DNA from: Halodurantibacterium daqingensis
Lineage (GTDB): Bacteria > Pseudomonadota > Alphaproteobacteria > Rhodobacterales > Rhodobacteraceae
Direction of reading: 5' to 3'
DNA length: 64,000 nucleotides
Assembly: GCF_042666235.1 (NCBI RefSeq)
Contig: NZ_JBHTFQ010000007.1
Span: 62,001-126,000 of the forward strand
Positions 57,178 through 64,000 of this stretch are shown here, piece after piece; the first letter of the stretch is position 1, and every line of letters begins with the position of its first letter. A model generated the notes under the pieces. It was not told the origin of the DNA. It did no database searches and saw nothing but the letters and a program-made list of their open reading frames with translations. The translations under genes were made by a program, and so were the position numbers.

Positions 57178-57948
57178 TCAGACCGGCGCGAAGAACCCGG
57201 CATGCCCCGGGCCGCGCAATCCAAGCTCTTCGGGGCTGGGGGCGGTTTCCATGTCCGCGGTGCGGGCATCGAGCACGAAGTGTCCCTCGGCGCCGGCGCG
57301 GTGGCGCAGGGCTGAGAGGGGGAAGGCGGCCTGCCTTGAGGAAAGCAGCTTGTCATTGTCCACGACAATATAAGCGATGCGCATGCTGTCGGCGTCAAAG
57401 CCGATGTCCGCGACGACACCCAGTTCGCCATCGGTCCCGAACACCGGCTTGCCCAGCCAGCCCGTCGCGCGGTCAAGGCTGTCGACATCCGGGCCGGGGG
57501 CCTGTGCCTCATCGGCTGCAACGGAAATGGACGCCTCGGCGGGCGGATGCGGGGGGCGCATCTCCTGTGCGCTCTGGCTCATCTGCGCCCAGACCATGAG
57601 GGGGGCGGTCGTATGGCCGAAGGGACCGACGACCACGGGCGGCCAGTGTTCTACCGAAAGGGGGCGCCCATCGCCGCTGTCCTCGCCATGGGTCCAGCGT
57701 GGCGCGGCTTCCACAGCCTGTGGGGTAAGGTCCAGAACCCAGTCCTGATCCTCTTCCGTCGCAGATTGCCCCGGGCGCAGCAACCGCGCTGCCACGATGA
57801 CCTCGACCGTTTCGAACCAGCGCCCGGCGTCCAGCGCGACATAGCGCACCCGGTGGCTGACCGGATCCAGGAACAGCTCGCGCAGGGGGAAGGTCGTATC
57901 TTCGGCGCGGGCGGACGCGCGCAGTGTGTCGGAAAGGGATCTGAGCAT
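57178..57948 (-). CDS. PRC-barrel domain protein, stress-induced
   Basis: 256 residues from ATG 57948, chosen because GGAGG sits five bases upstream and the EcfG promoter predicts a transcript start near 57961, downstream of the ATG at 57966. It has two PRC-barrel modules, at about 15-80 (FPLRELFLDPVSHRVRYVAL) and 160-235 (WLGKPVFGTDGELGVVADIG, AYIVVDNDK). PRC-barrel proteins bind RNA, ribosomes or membranes and are common EcfG targets. Role unknown. Confidence 0.82.
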   Translation of the reverse strand: MLRSLSDTLRASARAEDTTFPLRELFLDPVSHRVRYVALDAGRWFETVEVIVAARLLRPGQSATEEDQDWVLDLTPQAVEAAPRWTHGEDSGDGRPLSVEHWPPVVVGPFGHTTAPLMVWAQMSQSAQEMRPPHPPAEASISVAADEAQAPGPDVDSLDRATGWLGKPVFGTDGELGVVADIGFDADSMRIAYIVVDNDKLLSSRQAAFPLSALRHRAGAEGHFVLDARTADMETAPSPEELGLRGPGHAGFFAPV

Positions 57949-57967
57949 GGGTGCCTCCTTCGCCATG

Positions 57968-57992
57968 AACGCACGCGTTCGGAGGAAGTTCC
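57968..57992 (-). promoter_or_regulatory. EcfG-type promoter of the PRC-barrel gene
   Basis: GGAAC (57992-57988)-N16-CGTT (57971-57968), a perfect consensus 20 nt before the start. Confidence 0.8.
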
Positions 57993-58008
57993 GCAGCTCG
58001 TCCGGCTG

Positions 58009-59763
58009 TCAGCCGGGTTCGGGCGGGATGAATCCCGCCACCGGAAAGCGCAGTGCAAGGCGATATCCAGCCCCGTAGGGCGTCTGGGTCGGGCCTTCTT
58101 CCACCTCGGCCTCAAGCTGACGGGCAAAGGCCGCAATCAGTTGCCCGCCTAGGCTGGTGCTGTCGGCCTTCATGGTTTCCTGCGAAACCGGCGCTCCGAT
58201 CGAGTTCACCACTTCGAACAGCACCCGCCCATCGGGTTCCGCCTTGAAGTTTATCCGCAGCCAGGGGGCGCCGGCAGTGGGGCGGCCGATGAACTTGTAG
58301 GCATTGGTGATCGCCTCGGTCGCCAGCAGCGACAGCGGCACGACCTGGTCGGGGAAAAGCCGGACCGGGTCCAGATCGGTCGAAAGCTGGACCTCCATCC
58401 CCGGCACGGCCGACAAGTCTCCGAGTTGTTTGAGAAGCTCGTGCAGAAGGCTGTCGACGCGCACATCGGATACCCGGTCGGACTGGTACAGGATGCGGTG
58501 AATGGTGGCGAGGCTCATCACCCGATCCTGCACGCTTTTCAGGACGCGGCGCAATGCAGGGTCCTGGACCTTGCGCATCTGCATGTTCACGATCGAGGCG
58601 ATGAGCTGAAGGTTGTTCTTGACCCTGTGATGAACCTCTTTCAGCAGCACCGTCTTTTCATGAAGCGCCGCGGCGCGATTGGCCTCTTCGCGGGTGATGA
58701 TCCGGCGCAGCTTGTTGAACGTGCTGTTGAGCTGGCGGAACTCGGCCGGAGGACGACCGGGCAAGGTCGAGGCGAAATCGCCGCGCTGGCCCACGGCAAA
58801 GCGCCGCATCTGCCCGTTCAGATGCACGACATGCCGGATCACCAGCCTGTGCACCGCAAAGAACGCAACCGAAAGGCTTACAAACCACATGAGGAACGGA
58901 AACAGCAGCGCCAGCACGCTGTCGCGTTCCCAGCTTGCCTGGCTTGTGTCATGGGGCCAGACGCCAAGGGCATAGACCTGCTGAGGGATGACCGGCACGC
59001 TGACGAAGGTCGCGCGCTGGCCCGCAACGGTATCACCCCGCACAACGCGGGCAACGTTGGAGGTGAACTCGGTGATCTGCGCCCGCGCGGGCAGGGTTGC
59101 GGCCGCGGCCTCGCGCCCATTCTGGGGGATCAGAAGATTGCCGGCGACATCCAGAAGGTGCAGGGCGGAAGGGCGGCTTCGGCCCGCGCCGAACCTGCCG
59201 ACGATTTCAAGCGCCCCATAGGGCATGGACAGGACGACAAAACCGCGCAGCACCCCCTGGCGCCAGATCGGCTCGCTGATCACCAGCACCGGCAACCCGG
59301 TCACCGCGCCCGCATCGCGCACCTCGATCATCGTCTGGATCCGCGCCAGGCGCCGATCAAGATGATCGGTGCCGGCAAAATTGCCGCGGATTCCTTCCGA
59401 CATGCAGGCCGTCCCGTCCGGCGAAAGAAAGCCGGCAAAGGCAAAGAAACCCGAGTTCTGAACGAATTCCGCCGCAAGGGCGGCACATTCCTCGGGCCGG
59501 TCGAAGGTTTCCGACAGGACCGGCCCCAGCGCCCGTGCCGCCCCCAGCGCTCCCTCGATAAGCGCGCGCTGTCCGGCAACCGCATCCGCCGTCAGCCCGA
59601 TCAGCGCAGTTTCGCTGGTCTGGCGGGCGTCGGCCAGAACCCGTAACGTCTGTGCAACCGAGATGATGCCAAGTGGCAGCAGCGCGACAGACAGCAGCAC
59701 TGCAAGACGAAATCCCAGCCCGCTTGCAAAACGCGGCCAGCGCGGTTTGGGCCAGCGGCTCAA
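58009..59763 (-). CDS. HisKA_2/HWE-type sensor histidine kinase of the general stress response
   Basis: 584 residues. Two membrane helices (LAVLLSVALLPLGIISVAQT near 20-40 and VLALLFPFLMWFVSLSVAFF near 280-300) bound a periplasmic sensor of about 240 residues, cache-like. A HAMP-type linker follows, then the HisKA_2 dimerisation motif VHHRVKNNLQLIASIVNMQM (phospho-His near 377) and an HATPase domain (LLATEAITNAYKFIGRP, GGQLIAAFARQLEAEV). Kinases of this type phosphorylate PhyR. Its start overlaps the ecfG stop (ATGA), so it is in the nepR-ecfG operon. Confidence 0.88.
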   Translation of the reverse strand: MSRWPKPRWPRFASGLGFRLAVLLSVALLPLGIISVAQTLRVLADARQTSETALIGLTADAVAGQRALIEGALGAARALGPVLSETFDRPEECAALAAEFVQNSGFFAFAGFLSPDGTACMSEGIRGNFAGTDHLDRRLARIQTMIEVRDAGAVTGLPVLVISEPIWRQGVLRGFVVLSMPYGALEIVGRFGAGRSRPSALHLLDVAGNLLIPQNGREAAAATLPARAQITEFTSNVARVVRGDTVAGQRATFVSVPVIPQQVYALGVWPHDTSQASWERDSVLALLFPFLMWFVSLSVAFFAVHRLVIRHVVHLNGQMRRFAVGQRGDFASTLPGRPPAEFRQLNSTFNKLRRIITREEANRAAALHEKTVLLKEVHHRVKNNLQLIASIVNMQMRKVQDPALRRVLKSVQDRVMSLATIHRILYQSDRVSDVRVDSLLHELLKQLGDLSAVPGMEVQLSTDLDPVRLFPDQVVPLSLLATEAITNAYKFIGRPTAGAPWLRINFKAEPDGRVLFEVVNSIGAPVSQETMKADSTSLGGQLIAAFARQLEAEVEEGPTQTPYGAGYRLALRFPVAGFIPPEPG

Positions 59764-60344
59764 CCCGCGGAAACCGGTCCGGCTGCCATTACTGCCATTG
59801 TCGCGCCGTCGGTCATGAACATTTCCTCGTCCTCGCCCAGGTTCAGCAGCTCGGCCAGGCGCTTGCGTCCGCGGTTTGCCCGGCTTTTGATCGTGCCCAC
59901 GGCGCAGCCGCAGGTTTCTGCCGCTTCTTCATACGAAAAGCCGGATGCTCCGACAAGGATGAGCGCTTCGCGCTGTTCATCCGGAAGATGTTCAAAAGCC
60001 TTCCAGAAATCCGCCATGGCTAGCCGTCCGTCATGGTCAGGCTTCTGTGCAAGACGTGCCGCGTGAATGCCGTCGGAATCCGACACCTCGCGGCCGCGCT
60101 TGCGCCGGCTGGAATAGTAGGTGTTGCGAAGGATGGTGAACAACCAGGCCCGCAGGTTGGTCCCGGTGTTGTACTTGTCGAGATTCCCCCAGGCCTTGAG
60201 GATGGTCTCCTGCACCAGGTCATCGGCTGTTGCACCGTTTCGGCACAGGGACAGGGCAAAGGCCCTGAGGGCTGGCAGATGTGTCACCATTTCCTCGCGC
60301 GGGTCTGCCGGGACTTGCACCCGACTCGGAGAGGAGTGGTTCAT
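59760..60344 (-). CDS. ecfG: ECF sigma factor EcfG of the general stress response
   Basis: 194 residues. Region 2 at about 22-60 (LPALRAFALSLCRNGATADD, LVQETILKAWGNL) and region 4 at 125-172 (LPDEQREALILVGASGFSYE, EAAETCGCAVGTIKSRANRG). It directs transcription from GGAAC-N16/17-CGTT promoters and is held inactive by NepR until PhyR~P captures NepR. It overlaps nepR and the kinase gene by four bases on each side. Confidence 0.94.
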   Translation of the reverse strand: MNHSSPSRVQVPADPREEMVTHLPALRAFALSLCRNGATADDLVQETILKAWGNLDKYNTGTNLRAWLFTILRNTYYSSRRKRGREVSDSDGIHAARLAQKPDHDGRLAMADFWKAFEHLPDEQREALILVGASGFSYEEAAETCGCAVGTIKSRANRGRKRLAELLNLGEDEEMFMTDGATMAVMAAGPVSAG

Positions 60345-60571
60345 TTCAGTCGGTCCTGTTCCTTTAGCCGCTCAAGCAGGGCCTGAAGATGGTCCGGCAC
60401 CGCTTCCTCCAGCTTCTGTTGGTAGATGCGGCGAAGGTTCTCGTTGATCTGCTGCTCAACAACCGATTTGTCCTTGGAACGAGGTCTTGACGCGCCTGCA
60501 TCGGGTTGCATCGCCGCCTGCGAAGCAGGGGCGGCACCTTTCGGGTCGGGTTGCCGGTCGTGCTGTGGCAT
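60341..60571 (-). CDS. nepR: Anti-sigma factor NepR
   Basis: 76 residues. The N-terminal half is Ala/Pro-rich and disordered. The core VVEQQINENLRRIYQQKLEE and VPDHLQALLERLKEQ are the two helices that bind either EcfG or PhyR. It is first in the nepR-ecfG-kinase operon and divergent from phyR. Confidence 0.93.
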   Translation of the reverse strand: MPQHDRQPDPKGAAPASQAAMQPDAGASRPRSKDKSVVEQQINENLRRIYQQKLEEAVPDHLQALLERLKEQDRLK

Positions 60572-60621
60572 TCGTGCGGTCTTCTTTCGTCAGGAATGTG
60601 CGTTTTAATTTTTATCTTGCG

Positions 60622-60653
60622 GGAACTAAACGCTGGTCACGGCGTTGGGTTCC
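60622..60653. promoter_or_regulatory. Interleaved divergent EcfG promoters of phyR and nepR
   Basis: Plus strand: GGAAC 60622-60626, N16, CGTT 60643-60646. Minus strand: GGAAC 60653-60649, N16, CGTT 60632-60629. Both are perfect and share a two-fold axis at 60637.5, so two EcfG holoenzymes cannot bind at once. Confidence 0.85.
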
Positions 60654-60681
60654 AGCATTAATGCAAAAAAAGCGAGTATAA

Positions 60682-61542
60682 ATGACACAGGCGAAGGATA
60701 TGGATGTCACCAATGACGACCAGAATTCCGGAGACGAGGGAGCCTCAGTGAGTATTTCACAGATGATCGGTCAGGAACTGCCGTATCTTCGGCGGTACGC
60801 ACGCGCCCTGACCGGTAGCCAGACCAGTGGCGACCGCTATGCCGCCGCGACGCTCGAGACGATCCTGGTTGAACCTTCGATCTTTGACAGCGCCATGTCG
60901 CCCCGCGTGGCGCTGTTCCATGCCTTCCACATGGTATGGTCCACCACCGGCGCCCCGGTGGCAGAGCCCGAGGCCGATACGCTCGAGGCCCGGGCGCAAG
61001 TGCATCTTCGCAACCTTACCAAGAACACGCGCGAGGCGCTGTTGTTGCACACGATCGAGGAGCTGAGTTTCGCCGAGATCGGGCAGGTGATGAAGATCCC
61101 CCCCGAAGAGGCCGAGGAACTTGTCGCCATCGCGCTGCGCGAGATGGAGAACTCGGTTTGCGGACGGATCATGGTGATCGAGGATGAATCGCTTATCGCG
61201 ATGGACATCGAAAGCATCGTGACCGGCATGGGCCATTCGGTAACGGGGAATGCACGCACACGCGATGCTGCGGTAAAGCTCGCCCAGAAAGAGCGCCCGG
61301 ATCTCATCCTGGCCGATATCCATCTGGCCGATGACAGTTCGGGGATCGATGCGGTCAACATGATCCTGAGGGAACTGGGAGATATTCCCGTGATCTTCAT
61401 AACCGCCTATCCCGACCGCCTGCTGACCGGCGAGCGCCCCGAGCCGGCCTTCCTCATTCCCAAACCTTATACCGAAGAACAGGTTCGTTCGGCGGTCAGC
61501 CAGGCGATGTTCTTCGCCTCGACCGAGACACTTATGAACTGA
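60682..61542 (+). CDS. phyR: Anti-anti-sigma response regulator PhyR
   Basis: 286 residues from ATG 60682. The N-terminal EcfG-like domain (MIGQELPYLRRYARALTGSQ, NTREALLLHTIEELSFAEIG) mimics the sigma factor. The C-terminal receiver has MVIEDESLIAMDIE, the phospho-acceptor D212 in LILADIHLADDSSGID and K in LIPKPYTEEQV. When phosphorylated it sequesters NepR. It is divergent from nepR; a terminator follows. Confidence 0.95.
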   Translation: MTQAKDMDVTNDDQNSGDEGASVSISQMIGQELPYLRRYARALTGSQTSGDRYAAATLETILVEPSIFDSAMSPRVALFHAFHMVWSTTGAPVAEPEADTLEARAQVHLRNLTKNTREALLLHTIEELSFAEIGQVMKIPPEEAEELVAIALREMENSVCGRIMVIEDESLIAMDIESIVTGMGHSVTGNARTRDAAVKLAQKERPDLILADIHLADDSSGIDAVNMILRELGDIPVIFITAYPDRLLTGERPEPAFLIPKPYTEEQVRSAVSQAMFFASTETLMN

Positions 61543-61568
61543 GTGTGGGAGCCTGTTCGTCGCGAAGA

Positions 61569-61593
61569 GGGGGTGCCGCAGGCGCCCCCTTTT
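61569..61593 (+). terminator. Terminator of phyR
   Basis: GGGGGTGCC-GCA-GGCGCCCCC followed by TTTTCCTTTT, 27 bases after the stop. Confidence 0.8.
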
Positions 61594-61615
61594 CCTTTTG
61601 CCCCGAACGCCCATG

Positions 61616-61643
61616 AAAAAATGCCCTGCCATAAAGGCAGGGC
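61616..61643 (-). terminator. Terminator facing phyR, likely of DUF1328 gene 2
   Basis: On the minus strand GCCCTGCC-TTTAT-GGCAGGGC followed by ATTTTTC; it is 230 bases downstream of the DUF1328 stop. Confidence 0.55.
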
Positions 61644-61874
61644 AGTTCAGGGAGGGAAACGAAAACAGAGGCCGGATCCAGGAGCGCCCCAAGGGGGGCC
61701 ATGGGCCGACCAGACTACCCCGACGCGCACCGCACGACACACGGCAGGGGGACCGGCCGGTCAGGACAGGCCGGTCATATCGGGGGCGGTGCAAGGGCCG
61801 CCCGCGATCTGTTTGGGCGCGAAGGATGCGCCGCCGCGCGGCCCGCGGGCCATGCGGAGTGGGGTCATCGGGCG

Positions 61875-62048
61875 TCAGCGCGGCGTCTTGCCGCGCAATG
61901 CCCGGCCGAAAAGGGCTGCGATGGCCAGGATCAGGAACAGCACGAACAGGATCTGGGCGATCCCTGCAGAAGCACTGGCGATCCCGCCAAAGCCGAATAC
62001 GGCGGCGACGATGGCGATGATGAAGAATGTCACGGCCCAGCCAAGCAT
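61875..62048 (-). CDS. DUF1328 small membrane protein (copy 2)
   Basis: 57 residues: MLGWAVTFFIIAIVAAVFGF, GGIASASAGIAQILFVLFLI, then LAIAALFGRALRGK. Short but unmistakable, with the same two-helix plan as copy 1 at 55748. The EcfG-type promoter is 35 nt upstream. Confidence 0.9.
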   Translation of the reverse strand: MLGWAVTFFIIAIVAAVFGFGGIASASAGIAQILFVLFLILAIAALFGRALRGKTPR

Positions 62049-62082
62049 AGGCACTTCCTTTCTCGATCTCGGTTGCAGGCCA

Positions 62083-62107
62083 AACCCGTGGGGGTGCCCA
62101 TGGTTCC
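62083..62107 (-). promoter_or_regulatory. EcfG-type promoter of DUF1328 gene 2
   Basis: GGAAC (62107-62103)-N16-GGTT (62086-62083). Confidence 0.6.
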
Positions 62108-62430
62108 GTCGTTTTCATTTTTTTCTCGGGCAGCGATTTTGGGTTGGGCCAGTTCAAGCCGGGCAGGACCAGGTTGCGCGAAAGGGGTCGGGCTTTCGGC
62201 CGGCATTGTCTCGGCAGTCGGTTGCGCGGCGGAGAGGGCCGCACCCGGGGGCCGTCCCGCCTGAGAAGAGGTTTGCGCTTCGCGGCTGGCCGGTTTGGTG
62301 CGGGTCAGGCCAAGGTTTCCCCGTCGCGACCGCTCATGGTTGCACCGGGGCATCGATGGGTTTCTCCGGCGGACATGGGGCATGACCTGCCGCGACGGGC
62401 GACACCGCCTGTCCGGCGCACCGCCGCAGG

Positions 62431-62456
62431 GGAACCAGACGCTTGTTCCGGTCGTT
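62431..62456 (+). promoter_or_regulatory. EcfG-type promoter upstream of the CtaG-like gene
   Basis: GGAAC (62431-62435)-N17-CGTT (62453-62456), 67 nt before ATG 62523. Confidence 0.6.
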
Positions 62457-62522
62457 TCAGGCAGGGGCAAGCTGTGCCGCCGCAGGGCATCGCATGACCA
62501 GAAACAACCGGGGGCGCAAAAC

Positions 62523-63236
62523 ATGGACGAAACCTTCATCGCCTATTGCGGGGTTCCGCCGGTTCCGCAGGACCTGCTCAGCGCCTGGAACCTCGATCCG
62601 CCTCTCCTCGCCGCGTTGCTGCTGTGCGCGCCGCTTGTCAGCCGCTTTGCTGCAAACCGCCGGGCCGGCTGGGCGGCCTGGTGTCTGGCCTGGATCATCT
62701 TTGTCTCGCCGCTTTGCGCCCTGAGCTCTGCGCTGTTTTCTGCGCGGGTGCTGCATCATGTGCTGCTGATCGCCGCACTTGCGCCATTGCTGGTAGTGGC
62801 TTTTCCCCGCGCGAACCGCTGGGCGCTTCCGACGGGCGCCGTGTTTCTGGTGCATCTTCTGACGCTGTGGGTCTGGCACGCGCCCGGCCCCTATGGCTGG
62901 GCCCTGTCATCGGTCGCGGGCTACTGGTTCATGCAGGTCACGCTTCTGGGCAGTGCCTGGGCGCTTTGGCGCGAGGCGCTGCGCCCGGGCGCAGCGGCAA
63001 CCGCCCTTGCGCTGCTGGTGGGGACGGTCGCCCACATGGGGCTGCTGGGGGCGCTGATCGTCTTTGCCCCCGATCCGGTCTATCTTGCCCATCTGGCCAC
63101 GACCGAGCCCTGGGGGCTGAGCGCACTGGCCGATCAGCAGCTGGCCGGACTTCTGATGTGGGTTCCGGCCGTCTTGCCTTACCTTGCCCTCGGGCTGCGC
63201 ATTGCCCTGCGCGCCATCCCGGACGAGGCAACCTGA
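62523..63236 (+). CDS. ctaG: Cytochrome c oxidase assembly factor, caa3_CtaG type
   Basis: 237 residues, about seven membrane helices. SALFSARVLHHVLLIAALAP and LWVWHAPGPYGWALSS carry the conserved histidines of the caa3_CtaG (DUF1404-like) family, linked to copper delivery for terminal oxidases. It is followed by a CopD-like gene at a TGATG overlap. An EcfG promoter upstream suggests stress induction. Confidence 0.83.
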   Translation: MDETFIAYCGVPPVPQDLLSAWNLDPPLLAALLLCAPLVSRFAANRRAGWAAWCLAWIIFVSPLCALSSALFSARVLHHVLLIAALAPLLVVAFPRANRWALPTGAVFLVHLLTLWVWHAPGPYGWALSSVAGYWFMQVTLLGSAWALWREALRPGAAATALALLVGTVAHMGLLGALIVFAPDPVYLAHLATTEPWGLSALADQQLAGLLMWVPAVLPYLALGLRIALRAIPDEAT

Positions 63237-63754
63237 TGGGCTTCGAGATTGCGCTGTGGTTGACGAAATTCGTCCACGTGACCGCGATCGCGCTATGGGC
63301 AAGCGGCCTGATTTCCATTCCGTTCCTGCTGCGACAACGCAGTTCCGTCACGGGGGACGAAGAACACCGCTTGCACCGGCTGGTGCGATTCCTGTTCGTG
63401 GGCTTCGTCTCTCCGGCGGCCTTTGTGGCCGTCGGTTCGGGGACGGTGCTGATCTTTCTGCGCGAGACCTTTGTCGAATGGTTCTCGGCGAAGCTGGTGG
63501 CGGTTGGCGCGCTGGTCATCATTCATGTGATCACGGGGCTGCTCGTGCTCAAGCTGTTCAGCACCGATGGCGAACTGCGCTTTGGCTGGCCGCGCACCGC
63601 ACTGCTGACGCTGTGCAGTCTCACTGCCGTGGCCGCGGTGTTGTGGCTGGTGCTGGCCAAGCCGGACTGGACGGCCGAAACCCAGGCCGCCCTCTTTACG
63701 CCGGGTGGACTGCGGGATGCGCTGCTGCCCCTTATTGCTTCGGTGACACGATAG
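63236..63754 (+). CDS. CopD/HemJ-like membrane protein
   Basis: 172 residues, four hydrophobic helices. The start WLTKFVHVTAIALWASGLIS with a membrane histidine, and VGALVIIHVITGLLVLKLF, resemble CopD- or HemJ-type proteins. A role in copper or heme handling is suggested by its fusion-like TGATG overlap with the CtaG gene, but no substrate residues settle this. Its end overlaps the next gene on the other strand by 23 nt. Confidence 0.7.
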   Translation: MGFEIALWLTKFVHVTAIALWASGLISIPFLLRQRSSVTGDEEHRLHRLVRFLFVGFVSPAAFVAVGSGTVLIFLRETFVEWFSAKLVAVGALVIIHVITGLLVLKLFSTDGELRFGWPRTALLTLCSLTAVAAVLWLVLAKPDWTAETQAALFTPGGLRDALLPLIASVTR

Positions 63755-64000
63755 CCCCAACCCCATGATCGAAAACGAGCTTTCCCCCATGCCAGCCTGC
63801 GAACCCTGTAAAGACCATGGCCAGCGCCGACACGGCGATTCCGTGCGGCAGCACGGCTTCAGGCGCGACCAGCCGCAGGCCCCAGTTCAGTCCGAGGATC
63901 GAGATCAGCATCATCGCGGTGATCGCATGGGTCCAGCTGGCGACGCGCACGCGGATGCCCTTGACCAGCAGCAGTTCCGCTGTTCCGGCCAGGCCGGCAG
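63732..64000 (-). CDS. DUF2231-type membrane protein, N-terminus outside the window
   Basis: The frame is open to the window end; only the C-terminal 89 residues are seen (AGTAELLLVKGIRVRVASWT, HAITAMMLISILGLNWGLRL, FTGFAGWHGGKLVFDHGVG). The four-helix bundle pattern and the GWHGGKLVF loop fit DUF2231/YtoI-like membrane proteins. GTG 63950 is an internal codon, not a start. Convergent with the CopD-like gene. Confidence 0.7.
   Translation of the reverse strand, partial: AGLAGTAELLLVKGIRVRVASWTHAITAMMLISILGLNWGLRLVAPEAVLPHGIAVSALAMVFTGFAGWHGGKLVFDHGVGAIVSPKQ

Overview
The window is a stretch of chromosome from a high-GC alphaproteobacterium, most probably family Rhodobacteraceae/Paracoccaceae (Paracoccus/Rhodobacter-like). 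The evidence is the gene order mdh / sucC-sucD-sucA-sucB-lpd / sdhCDAB, a PhyR-NepR-EcfG general stress response locus, choXWV-betIBA, a ScfR-type regulator, and FYDLN, NnrU, DUF1737 and DUF1127 genes. Species cannot be fixed by eye. All family assignments come from recognising motifs and domain order; no database search was run.

Region 1 (1-5.9 kb) looks like the eroded end of an accessory/defence island abutting the 3' end of a tRNA-Ala(GGC) gene. It has one intact large gene, a fused RecB/Cas4-like Fe-S nuclease + RNase H-like + SF1 helicase protein. Three decayed genes follow: a DUF4357-type gene interrupted by two in-frame UAG codons, a truncated McrB-type EVE-like gene on the opposite strand, and an unrecognised gene with a frameshift and a UGA. 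Region 2 (6-8.9 kb) has FYDLN, YgjP-type metalloprotease and GntR genes, then an IS3-family remnant.

Region 3 (8.9-26.6 kb) is the TCA block. On the minus strand run mdh, then sucC - small exported protein - sucD - sucA - sucB, then after a 400-nt gap MAPEG - lpd. On the plus strand run TauE, CoA-ester lyase, NnrU, DUF1737, an outer membrane protein, and sdhCDAB. A pair of GTGATCAC palindromes exactly 21 bp apart lies upstream of both sucC and sdhC, suggesting shared control or a shared hairpin element.

Region 4 (26.7-41 kb) is mixed housekeeping: Bax-inhibitor-1, DUF1127/LysR pair, an XRE regulator behind a textbook sigma-54 promoter, hisN-like phosphatase, guanine deaminase, MgtE, 5-formyl-THF cyclo-ligase, YmdB-like phosphoesterase, two SLC13 permeases, YebC and an EamA exporter. 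Region 5 (41-48 kb) is choline uptake (choXWV) divergent from betIBA with a palindromic BetI-type operator between them.

Region 6 (48-64 kb) is dominated by the general stress response. nepR-ecfG-histidine kinase are divergent from phyR, and the two EcfG promoters are interleaved in perfect two-fold symmetry. Good EcfG-type promoters (GGAAC-N16/17-CGTT, or GGTT) also precede CsbD, DUF883, PRC-barrel, two DUF1328 genes and a CtaG-like gene, so the sensor, sigma factor and much of a local regulon sit together. A ScfR-type regulator with TTTGCAAA sites, a Hint-domain protein, a receiver-like protein without a phospho-acceptor and a Crp/Fnr protein are interspersed.
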